In this document: positions 25,847 to 33,475 of the stretch, piece by piece | Layout of the letters: every line of letters begins with the position of its first letter | Numbering within the stretch: position 1 is the stretch's first letter | Source of the DNA: Alteromonas lipotrueiana | GTDB taxonomy: Bacteria > Pseudomonadota > Gammaproteobacteria > Enterobacterales > Alteromonadaceae | Length of the DNA: 64,000 bases | Assembly: GCF_019249245.1 (NCBI RefSeq) | Contig: NZ_JAESDK010000007.1 | Location: 62,001 to 126,000 of the forward strand | Direction of reading: 5' to 3' | The notes under the pieces: model-generated | The model's input: the letters and a program-made list of their open reading frames with translations, nothing else | Database searches by the model: none | What the model was told of the DNA's origin: nothing | Made by a program: the position numbers and the translations under genes

Positions 25847-26446
25847 TCAGGCGTCATCATCTCTGGACTGGGCACGTTTACGCAGCTGCAAAGTTTGTAA
25901 ATGCAGACTAGCCCTGACCAGAAGCTCCTGATCCTGTTCGCGAATACGGTTAAAAATAAAAGCTATATGGTAGCCATCCTTGTCTTCCTGACAAGCGATA
26001 ACTTCACCAAAACAAAAAATTGCTGCGGCTTCTTCAGTTAAAAACAGTTTGATTTGAGCGTGGGTACCTATATTTATTGGCTCAGACGTATTAACGACTA
26101 CACCTCCACCACCAAATTTTACTGTTGATAGACGATAATCGGGATCGTCTTGCTGTTGCAAGATAAACGACATCATCAGGTCTATCTTTTTCGACTGGTG
26201 GGTTAAATACTCTGCCAGCGTTGATGCATGATCACTTAAATTTCTTAAAGGGCGGATGGCTGCGGCATCTAAAGACGACATTTCGCTGGCAATGCGAAAC
26301 GCATAAGGCATTACCTCTTCAAGCTGGCTGTGTGCAGGCAGAGGCGTATCGGCATCTAAAGGCTTTACGTTGACATTAAGTTTGTGACTAATAATGAAAA
26401 ACTCATCAAATTGAGCTTGTTTTTCAGCTAACGATAATGTGTCCAT
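25847..26446 (-). CDS. PilZ-domain protein, putative c-di-GMP effector
   Basis: 199 residues. The C-terminal half (about 105-180) has the PilZ beta-barrel pattern: STVKFGGGGVVVNTSEPINIG, a strand EEAAAIFCFGEVIAC and GYHIAFIFNRI. The canonical RxxxR and (D/N)xSxxG motifs are degenerate here (GGGGVVV), so c-di-GMP binding is uncertain. The N-terminal half is helical and probably a dimer or partner domain. Position between mfd and lolC, transcribed away from lolC, matches other Alteromonadales as far as I recall. The same window encodes an active-looking c-di-GMP enzyme at 33476-35845. Confidence 0.75.
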   Translation of the reverse strand: MDTLSLAEKQAQFDEFFIISHKLNVNVKPLDADTPLPAHSQLEEVMPYAFRIASEMSSLDAAAIRPLRNLSDHASTLAEYLTHQSKKIDLMMSFILQQQDDPDYRLSTVKFGGGGVVVNTSEPINIGTHAQIKLFLTEEAAAIFCFGEVIACQEDKDGYHIAFIFNRIREQDQELLVRASLHLQTLQLRKRAQSRDDDA

Positions 26447-26658
26447 ATTTTTACCACCAATTCTTGTGCGCAGATACGCTTACACGTAGTATACCCGCTG
26501 TTGTAGTAAACCAGTGCTGTTACGGTAAATCAGTATTACATTGTGATACTGAACCTATGCAGAAACCTTTGCACTGTAGCATGACTGTACGCACCCTGCG
26601 CACTTGTTCCTATTTAATAAGTGTGGTCTATTCATCTCGATCAGACAACGAAAAATGT

Positions 26659-27891
26659 ATGTTTCATCCAATTTCTGCTTTTATTGCCTGGCGCTATTCC
26701 CTGGCCGGTAAACACAATAGTTTTATCTCATTTATTAACCGGGTTTCGGTAGCAGGTATCGCGTTAGGGCTGATGGCGTTAATCGTTGTAGTGTCGGTCA
26801 TGAACGGGTTTGAAGCTCAGCTGAAGTCCCGAATTTTAGGACTGGTACCACATATTGTGGTTTACCAGGGCGATAATAGCGGCGCAACGGGCAGTAATCT
26901 GAACGGCCCCGAACCCGCTATGTTGCAGCAACTTCCTCATGTTGAAAAGGTTACGCCATACCTTGAGACTGAAGGAGTATTACAATCGCGTACCGCATTA
27001 CGCGGTGTTCAGTTGCAGGGCATCACCCCCACAAGTATGACCGACAGTGTGCTTGAACAAGAGCTTAAAATTGGACGATTATCGGACTTATCTGCAGGTT
27101 CGTTTCGGGTAATCATTAGTCAGGCTTTAGCCGGCCAGCTAAAGGTGACTACCGGCGATACGCTGCGGGTGCTTATTGCCGGAGCTACGGTTTATACGCC
27201 TTTCGGGCGTTTGCCCAGCCAAAAACTGGTCACCATTTCGGGGCTTCATGATGTAGGCTCCAGACTGGACGACAAAATCATTTTTATGAATCTGGCAGAT
27301 CTAAATCGTCTTTTGCGCCGGCCTGCAAATGCCAGCCACGACTATCGGTTGTTTTTAAACGATGCATTTGAATATCAGCAAACTCTGACCCACCTGAACC
27401 AGCTTAATCTTAAAACCGATAACTGGCGAGAACGTCAGGGACCTTTGTTTGACGCGGTGAAAATGGAAGGCAATATGATGTTTTTGATGCTGACGCTTAT
27501 TATCGCGGTGGCTGCTTTTAACATTGTATCCGCGCTGGTTATGGTAGTAACAGAGAAACAAGGTGATATTGCCATTTTGCAAACTCAGGGTTTGTCAAAA
27601 GGAAGGATTATGCGCATTTTTATGTTAAATGGCGTGTTTAATGGTGTAAAAGGCGCATTGATAGGGCTGCTGCTGGGTGTTGTGTTAACCACGCAGCTAA
27701 ACGCGTTGCTTGAGTTTTTAGGTGTCAGCCTGGTTATGGGTGTACAGGGTGCGATGATACCTATTGATTTGCGCTGGCAGCAGGTGGCTGTGTATACAGT
27801 GCTTTCACTAGCTCTGTGTTTTTTAGCCAGTTTGTATCCAGCCTACCGAGCTATGCAGACTCATCCGGCCCGGGCCTTGCAAAACGATTAA
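26659..27891 (+). CDS. lolC: Lipoprotein-releasing ABC permease, LolC type
   Basis: 410 residues, close to E. coli LolC. Helix 1 is VSVAGIALGLMALIVVVSVMNGFE (about 28-51), a large periplasmic domain spans about 60-265, and three helices follow, with the coupling segment EKQGDIAILQTQGLSKGRIM in the cytoplasm. LolCDE extracts mature lipoproteins from the inner membrane for LolA. The ATG at 26659 matches the family N-terminus (MFHPISAFIAWRY); the open frame extends 74 codons upstream without similarity. Unusually, lolD and lolE do not follow; the next gene is a phosphoribosyltransferase. Confidence 0.93.
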   Translation: MFHPISAFIAWRYSLAGKHNSFISFINRVSVAGIALGLMALIVVVSVMNGFEAQLKSRILGLVPHIVVYQGDNSGATGSNLNGPEPAMLQQLPHVEKVTPYLETEGVLQSRTALRGVQLQGITPTSMTDSVLEQELKIGRLSDLSAGSFRVIISQALAGQLKVTTGDTLRVLIAGATVYTPFGRLPSQKLVTISGLHDVGSRLDDKIIFMNLADLNRLLRRPANASHDYRLFLNDAFEYQQTLTHLNQLNLKTDNWRERQGPLFDAVKMEGNMMFLMLTLIIAVAAFNIVSALVMVVTEKQGDIAILQTQGLSKGRIMRIFMLNGVFNGVKGALIGLLLGVVLTTQLNALLEFLGVSLVMGVQGAMIPIDLRWQQVAVYTVLSLALCFLASLYPAYRAMQTHPARALQND

Positions 27892-28026
27892 CGGCGATGC
27901 GTAAGTAAGTTGCTACACATCAGCACAAAGTGTCAGGTAAGCGTGTGTATTGTAATGAAATAACCGTGCAAGTAGGGCCTAAATTCTCTATAATTCAACT
28001 CTTTTTAAAAGTGGCCGGAAAATCGT

Positions 28027-28587
28027 ATGAAAAAGAATTTTATTACCTCGCAATCGCTTTTAGAGGACTCATTTCGCCTGGCCGCAAAGGTCTATGAAGA
28101 TGGTTTTCGCCCAGACTTCATTATTGGAATCTGGCGGGGTGGTGCTCCAATCGGTATTGCGGTTCAGGAATTTTTCGAATTTAAAGATACCCCTACTGAT
28201 CATATCGCAGTACGTACCTCTTCTTACTACGGTATCAATCAGCAAAGTAAAGAGATTCGTGTGCACGGTTTGCACTATTTAGTAGAAAACGCCAATGCAG
28301 GTGACAAGCTGCTTATTGTTGATGACGTGTTTGATTCAGGTCGTAGTGTCGAAGCATTGATCGCGCAGATTGAAAAATTGATGCGCCTGAACATGCCTAA
28401 AGAAATTCGAATCGCGTGTCCGTGGTACAAACCTCAAAACAACAAGACCGACATAGAACCAGATTACTATATTAATCAGAGTGACGAATGGTTGGTTTTC
28501 CCACATGAAATTGCCGGTCTTTCAGAGCAAGAAATCAGAGAAGGAAAGTCAGAATTGTCGGGGGTTATGGATACCCTGTTTAAGTAA
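28027..28587 (+). CDS. Purine-type phosphoribosyltransferase
   Basis: 186 residues of the type I PRTase fold. The PRPP-binding loop is LLIVDDVFDSGRS (about 96-108), and IIGIWRGGAPIGI near residue 37 is the PPi loop. It resembles the Hpt/COG2236 group that salvages hypoxanthine, guanine or xanthine. The hood region is too variable to choose the base. A good hairpin-plus-T-run terminator follows, and 135 bases separate it from lolC, so it is probably a single-gene unit. Confidence 0.85.
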   Translation: MKKNFITSQSLLEDSFRLAAKVYEDGFRPDFIIGIWRGGAPIGIAVQEFFEFKDTPTDHIAVRTSSYYGINQQSKEIRVHGLHYLVENANAGDKLLIVDDVFDSGRSVEALIAQIEKLMRLNMPKEIRIACPWYKPQNNKTDIEPDYYINQSDEWLVFPHEIAGLSEQEIREGKSELSGVMDTLFK

Positions 28588-28606
28588 ACTGACAAAATCT
28601 TTAAAA

Positions 28607-28628
28607 GCCGGCACCCGCCGGTTTTTTT
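28607..28628 (+). terminator. Intrinsic terminator of the phosphoribosyltransferase gene
   Basis: CCGGC (28608-28612), loop ACCC, GCCGG (28617-28621), then seven T. A classical Rho-independent terminator 20 bases after the stop codon. Confidence 0.88.
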
Positions 28629-28688
28629 GTGCGTGTTATTGAGTGACGGCACAAGAAATTGATCCAGAAATCGAGAAGGCGATTAACC

Positions 28689-29336
28689 TTATTTATCAGA
28701 ATCGAAATAATGTCTGTCACTAAACGTGTATACCCAGTCGGGTTTGTAAATTACCAGAAGCGTCATTGCCACTCCGTTAAGTAATGCTTCAGGAAACAAT
28801 AGCAGTGGCATAATCAGTAAATAATTATCGATTACCTGATAAGCCGGAAACAGGCCATCGGCTATCAGATAACCTGCTGTCAGTACCATTTGTAATGCAA
28901 TGGTGAGTGCCGCGGGCAAAAAAGCACAGACAAAAATATAGACCATAAAATGGCGAGAAATATAATGAAAGGACAGGGCATAGATACTGTAAGTGACCAC
29001 GCAGGGTACTATAATCATTGCCACACCATGCACGCCAAACAGTTGCCAGCTTTGTTGCCCGGTCAGGGTTAAAATTAAAAGTGTTAGCGAAGCGCAGGTA
29101 ACCGCGCCCCGAAAGCCTAATGTGAGCGTAAGGGCGCTCATCAACAAAAAGTGGATATCTGGGCCGATATCCGTACGCACTTTGAACAGCCACATAAGCA
29201 GCAACAATGCGAAACTATTGACAAAAGCGGCTTTGCGGTGACGATTATCTAACCATAAGGCAAGCGGCAACCGCCGGATAATAAGCAGCGCCGCGGTAAA
29301 ATAAAATACTACACAAATCCATTGCCAGGTGGTCAT
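28689..29336 (-). CDS. CbiM-like energy-coupling-factor membrane protein (COG3235 type)
   Basis: 215 residues with six or seven hydrophobic helices. PDIHFLLMSALTLTLGFRGAV (about 59-79) and the end FPEALLNGVAMTLLVIYKPDWVYTFSD match the CbiM-related membrane proteins often annotated as ECF transporter components. The N-terminal His-rich metal loop of true CbiM is absent. No ECF ATPases or T component are encoded nearby, so the protein is either solitary or borrows a shared module. The substrate is unknown. It ends 18 bases past the exonuclease start region on the same strand. Confidence 0.8.
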   Translation of the reverse strand: MTTWQWICVVFYFTAALLIIRRLPLALWLDNRHRKAAFVNSFALLLLMWLFKVRTDIGPDIHFLLMSALTLTLGFRGAVTCASLTLLILTLTGQQSWQLFGVHGVAMIIVPCVVTYSIYALSFHYISRHFMVYIFVCAFLPAALTIALQMVLTAGYLIADGLFPAYQVIDNYLLIMPLLLFPEALLNGVAMTLLVIYKPDWVYTFSDRHYFDSDK

Positions 29337-29354
29337 GGGTGCTGTTTTGGATGA

Positions 29355-30164
29355 TTACAGTTTATAGGTTGCCCATATGGGCGCATGATCGGAAGGCTTT
29401 TCAATGCCCCGAAGTTCATAATCTATTCCGGTTTCAGCAAGTTTAGCGTGTACACCTGGCGTTGCCAGAACATGATCAATGCGTAAACCACGATTGTCTA
29501 AAAACCCCTTTGAGCGGTAGTCAAACCAGCTGAACTGATCATCAACAGAAGGGTTAGCCGCCCGAAAACTGTCGGTAAAACCCCAGTCATACAGACGGTT
29601 AATCCATTCTCGTTCTTCAGGTAAAAAGCTGCACTTTCCTGTTCGCAACCAACGCTTAGCATTTTGCTCGCCAATCCCGATATCTTCATTCGTAGGAGAA
29701 ATGTTCAGGTCGCCCATTATTACCACGTTGTCTTCAGGCGTATGGTTGTCATCGAGGTATTGCATCAAATCTTGGTAAAACTTGCGTTTAGCCGGAAACT
29801 TGGTTTCATGATCGCGGTTTTCGCCTTGCGGAAAATAGCCGTTCAACACGGTTATAGGTGAGTTTTTATCCTGTTCAAAGCGCATCATTATCATTCTGCG
29901 CTGAGCATCGTCATCGTCACTGGGAAATCCATACTGAACAAAGTCGGGCTTGGTTTTTGATAAAAATGCCACACCATAATGGCTTTTCTGACCATGATAA
30001 TAAACCTGATAGCCCATATCTTTTACGGCTTGTTCAGGAAACTGCTCGTTATGCACCTTGATTTCCTGCAAACCAATAATATCAGGCTGATGCTTATCGA
30101 TAATTGCCTGTAACTGATGCAGGCGAGCGCGAATACCATTAATATTAAATGAGATTATTTTCAT
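29355..30164 (-). CDS. xthA: Exodeoxyribonuclease III
   Basis: 269 residues, the E. coli XthA length. This cytoplasmic AP endonuclease and 3'-repair exonuclease belongs to the EEP fold. The start [18 protein letters not shown] gives the conserved Asn7, GLQEIKV the metal-binding Glu34, [13 protein letters not shown] the active-site Asp/Asn pair, and [10 protein letters not shown] the catalytic His near the C-terminus. All catalytic residues are intact. The CbiM-like gene follows 18 bases downstream and may share its transcript. Confidence 0.97.
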   Translation of the reverse strand: MKIISFNINGIRARLHQLQAIIDKHQPDIIGLQEIKVHNEQFPEQAVKDMGYQVYYHGQKSHYGVAFLSKTKPDFVQYGFPSDDDDAQRRMIMMRFEQDKNSPITVLNGYFPQGENRDHETKFPAKRKFYQDLMQYLDDNHTPEDNVVIMGDLNISPTNEDIGIGEQNAKRWLRTGKCSFLPEEREWINRLYDWGFTDSFRAANPSVDDQFSWFDYRSKGFLDNRGLRIDHVLATPGVHAKLAETGIDYELRGIEKPSDHAPIWATYKL

Positions 30165-30213
30165 ACTTACTTAACTCGTTAAAAATAATAGGAAACAGGG
30201 TAGCACAAGTTGA

Positions 30214-30801
30214 TTATTCCACTACCTGGTTAACCCGATTAGCGCAGTGGATAAGCTCTTCAAATAAAGTTTTAGCGCTATGAGCACAGCGTTGATGCGA
30301 TATTTGATGAGTCTCGGCCAACTGAAGTGCTAATTGCTGAAACGCACGCCAGTTACGGCCAATGCTTGCCATATGCGCATAATAATGGATGGGGAGGTGG
30401 CTATAGTTATGTTGTAACAGCCAGCGATGCAGCATCTTTGCTCCCATAGAAGACCCCATCCAAACATATCCGGCGGCAATAAGATCGCCCATATTTTGTT
30501 TTTCAAGACCGGCATTGTACTGGGGTATCGGTTGCAAATCTGTTAAAGAACGAAGGTCAGTGTGTATTGCCTGTAAAGTAGTCTGGGGTTGTAATAGCGC
30601 GCTAAGCTCACAAACCCTTGGGTTATGCTCTATTAATTGGGCGACATACTGATGAAAACTGGCTAGAATTGTTAAATTGTTTTTATAAGATTGCGAACTG
30701 AAACTATCTGATTTCAGCATAGTATTAAAAGGTGCTGTAGCCTCTAATGTTTGATGCGCCGCGCTGGTTTGGTGTTTTAGCTCGCTGAATAAATCTGTCA
30801 T
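30214..30801 (-). CDS. bphO: Biliverdin-producing heme oxygenase (BphO type)
   Basis: 195 residues. The proximal heme ligand is His16 in TSAAHQTLEA, and the distal helix GYVWMGSSMGAKMLHRWL (about 111-128) has the family's flexible glycines. The enzyme opens heme to biliverdin, iron and CO in the cytoplasm. It diverges from the bacteriophytochrome gene across only 75 bases. Since bacteriophytochromes use biliverdin as chromophore, the pairing indicates chromophore supply rather than iron acquisition. The canonical order in other bacteria is bphO-bphP on one strand; here they are divergent. Confidence 0.92.
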   Translation of the reverse strand: MTDLFSELKHQTSAAHQTLEATAPFNTMLKSDSFSSQSYKNNLTILASFHQYVAQLIEHNPRVCELSALLQPQTTLQAIHTDLRSLTDLQPIPQYNAGLEKQNMGDLIAAGYVWMGSSMGAKMLHRWLLQHNYSHLPIHYYAHMASIGRNWRAFQQLALQLAETHQISHQRCAHSAKTLFEELIHCANRVNQVVE

Positions 30802-30876
30802 AGGGAAAAGTATCTTGAACCTGTTTTTTGCGTTATCCCGGCTAGGTAAAAATAATATACAGCACGTAGTCTGCTA

Positions 30877-33462
30877 ATGAATATTACCGATACGGCACCT
30901 GCCGCCGAGCATATCGACTTGTCAGTGTGTGAACGTGAGCCTATACATAAACTGGGTCATATACAGCACTTCGGGTGTTTTATTGCCCTGAACGTTGACT
31001 GGATTGTAGCGTTTTGTTCTGCTAATACACAGGACTATTTTAAGACCTCACCAGACAAAATCATCGGCACCGCTTTCAAACAATGGCTCGACCCCCAAAT
31101 GCTTCATGATTTGCGCTCAGCGTACCAATCAGCAATGATAACCAGTCGCAACGAGCGTCTGTTTTCTCGGTTGCTCACACCCACGCAAGTCACGGTTGAT
31201 ATTTCGGTACACTTTGACGGTACCTATATTATTGTTGAATTTGAGCATATTCCGGCGGGTGGCTATAGCAAAGACTCATTTGTACGAGCTCTTATTAGTC
31301 AGTTTTATCGAGCCGCGGACACCCGGGCGTTGCTTGAAGATATGGCCCAGCAGCTGCGTTTTGTAACAGGCTACGATCGCGTCATGATTTATCAGTTTTT
31401 GCCTGATGGGGCTGGGGAGGTAGTCGCCGAAGCGGCTTCGCCAGAGCTGGAGTCTTTTTCAGGGCTGCGCTTTCCGGCCTCAGACATTCCTAAACAAGCC
31501 CGCGAGCTGTACGTTAAAAATCTATTGCGGGTTATTCATGACGTTAACAGCAATCCCATACCTATATTGCCGGTTACCCACGGCGAAAGTGCTACTCTGG
31601 ATTTGAGTTTTTCGACACTACGGGCGGTGTCCCCGGTACATATTCAATACCTGAAGAATATGGATGTCGGGGCTTCGCTGTCGGTCAGCCTGGTAATAGA
31701 AGGCAAGCTATGGGGGCTTATTGCCTGTCACCATCAAACTGCCAAAGTACCGTCTTACTCAATGCGTACCGACTTAGAACTGTTTGCTGAAGTATTGTCA
31801 TTAGAGCTGAACGCAAGAATATCCCGCGAGCGTGAAGCAAACGCGCAGCAGGTTCGCGATACGCATGACAAGATTGTTAGTACAATGTCGCGAAAGGGTA
31901 ATCTGCAAGACGTACTGGCTGAACAACTGCCTGTTTTTAAAACGTTGGTACACTGTGACGGAATAGCAGCCGTGGTCGACGGGCAGTCGCAGGGGGAAGG
32001 TACGTACTTATCTGGTCAGCCGTTACTACGCACCCTGGAATATTTAGACCGGCAGCAATCAAGCACAATAGTCCATATTGATTGCTTAGCGACGCAACTT
32101 CCCGGCTATGACACCAGCTATACTCAGATAGCTGGATTGCTTGCTATTCCGCTATCGCATGCGCCGCTAAGTTATCTTATTTTCTATCGCAAAGCTCAGC
32201 CTCAGATTGTAACCTGGGCCGGCCAGCCATCTAAACTAAGTGAAACTACTACTAAAGAGGGACCGCCAAACCAAGCCAATGCACTAATGCCGCGCACAAG
32301 CTTTGCCGCCTGGCAGCAAACTTATCATGATAGGGCTGAACCTTGGGTTGAATCTGATATACGTAGCGCCGAATCATTGCGAATTACTTTACTAGAGGTG
32401 ATCATTTATAACTTTCAGGATCGTGATGATGTTCAGCAAAAAGCGTCACGCACTCATGAAATCCTCATCAGTGAACTAAATCACAGGGTCAGGAATATCC
32501 TAAGCTTAGTGAGCGCAATTATTGAACAAACCGGGCAACAAGACAGAACGGTGGATGAATACGCCGACGTTTTGTCAAAACGCATTACCGCTTTGGCCTC
32601 TGCCCACGACCAGCTAACCGCCTCACGTTGGCAAGAAATTTCATTCAGACAGCTATTGAATAACGAAATACAGGCTTATATTACTAAAAATATAAATCTG
32701 GACGGGCCTGAGGTTATGCTGTCTCCAGAAGCAACGACCCCGGTAGTATTGGTTTTGCACGAACTGCTTACTAATGCGGCTAAATATGGTGCATTGTCGG
32801 CTTCTGTTGAAGGTGAGCTGTCGATTTCGTGGCAGCGTCTGGCCAACGAAAGCCTGTATATAGACTGGCGAGAACAGATAGACCGTGAACTGAGCGAGCC
32901 TGACCAAAACGGGTTCGGAATGACACTGATACAACGAATTATTCCTCACGAACTCAGTGGCTTGGTCGATGTAAAGTTTACGTCAGAGGGGTTACGGGTA
33001 AGACTGACTATACCTGCGCGCTATGTGGGTATGCCTATACAGCAAGTGGAGAACGGCGATTTACAATACGAAGTCCCCTTAGCAGAGCAAGGGCCTCTAC
33101 CTCACTCAGCATTGGTTATTGAAGATAACCTTATTATTGCTCTTGATACACAGAAAAAACTGCGTGCGGGGGGGATTAAGAACGTAGCGGTGGTTGGCAG
33201 TCTGCAGGCCGCAGAAGCCTATATTCAAAAAACGCCGCCCGCCGTTATTGTTTCTGATGTTCATCTTGGTGATGTGACCACTTTCGCGTTATTAGAGCGA
33301 GCGACTCAGGCCGGTATTCCCTGTATAATCATAAGTGGTTATGGTGAAAACCTGCAAAAAACAGCGATTTTGAAAGACGTTCCGGTATTGACCAAACCGG
33401 TACCATCTAAACTTTTATTGCAAACACTGCGTAATTACCGAGTCGCTGCAGCAGCTGAATAA
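30877..33462 (+). CDS. bphP: Bacteriophytochrome HWE-type histidine kinase with C-terminal receiver
   Basis: 861 residues. In order: PAS (about 15-125) with the biliverdin-linking Cys18; GAF (about 140-315) with FPASDIPKQARELY holding Asp203; PHY (about 325-510) with the tongue motifs TWAGQP and PRTSFAAW; an HWE/HisKA_2 kinase with phospho-acceptor His536 in ISELNHRVRN, N-box HELLTNAAKYGA and WRE at 664-666; and a receiver (about 743-855) with Asp794 and Lys840. All photosensory and kinase residues are present, so it should be a red/far-red light kinase with an internal phosphorelay. The gene ends 13 bases before the REC-GGDEF-EAL gene, its likely partner. Confidence 0.95.
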   Translation: MNITDTAPAAEHIDLSVCEREPIHKLGHIQHFGCFIALNVDWIVAFCSANTQDYFKTSPDKIIGTAFKQWLDPQMLHDLRSAYQSAMITSRNERLFSRLLTPTQVTVDISVHFDGTYIIVEFEHIPAGGYSKDSFVRALISQFYRAADTRALLEDMAQQLRFVTGYDRVMIYQFLPDGAGEVVAEAASPELESFSGLRFPASDIPKQARELYVKNLLRVIHDVNSNPIPILPVTHGESATLDLSFSTLRAVSPVHIQYLKNMDVGASLSVSLVIEGKLWGLIACHHQTAKVPSYSMRTDLELFAEVLSLELNARISREREANAQQVRDTHDKIVSTMSRKGNLQDVLAEQLPVFKTLVHCDGIAAVVDGQSQGEGTYLSGQPLLRTLEYLDRQQSSTIVHIDCLATQLPGYDTSYTQIAGLLAIPLSHAPLSYLIFYRKAQPQIVTWAGQPSKLSETTTKEGPPNQANALMPRTSFAAWQQTYHDRAEPWVESDIRSAESLRITLLEVIIYNFQDRDDVQQKASRTHEILISELNHRVRNILSLVSAIIEQTGQQDRTVDEYADVLSKRITALASAHDQLTASRWQEISFRQLLNNEIQAYITKNINLDGPEVMLSPEATTPVVLVLHELLTNAAKYGALSASVEGELSISWQRLANESLYIDWREQIDRELSEPDQNGFGMTLIQRIIPHELSGLVDVKFTSEGLRVRLTIPARYVGMPIQQVENGDLQYEVPLAEQGPLPHSALVIEDNLIIALDTQKKLRAGGIKNVAVVGSLQAAEAYIQKTPPAVIVSDVHLGDVTTFALLERATQAGIPCIIISGYGENLQKTAILKDVPVLTKPVPSKLLLQTLRNYRVAAAAE

Positions 33463-33475
33463 TAAGAAGTATAAT

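Noticed and set aside
26437..26658. N-terminal extension of 74 residues for LolC
   Set aside because: It has no similarity to LolC, covers the divergent promoter region, and the Met at 26659 gives the family start.
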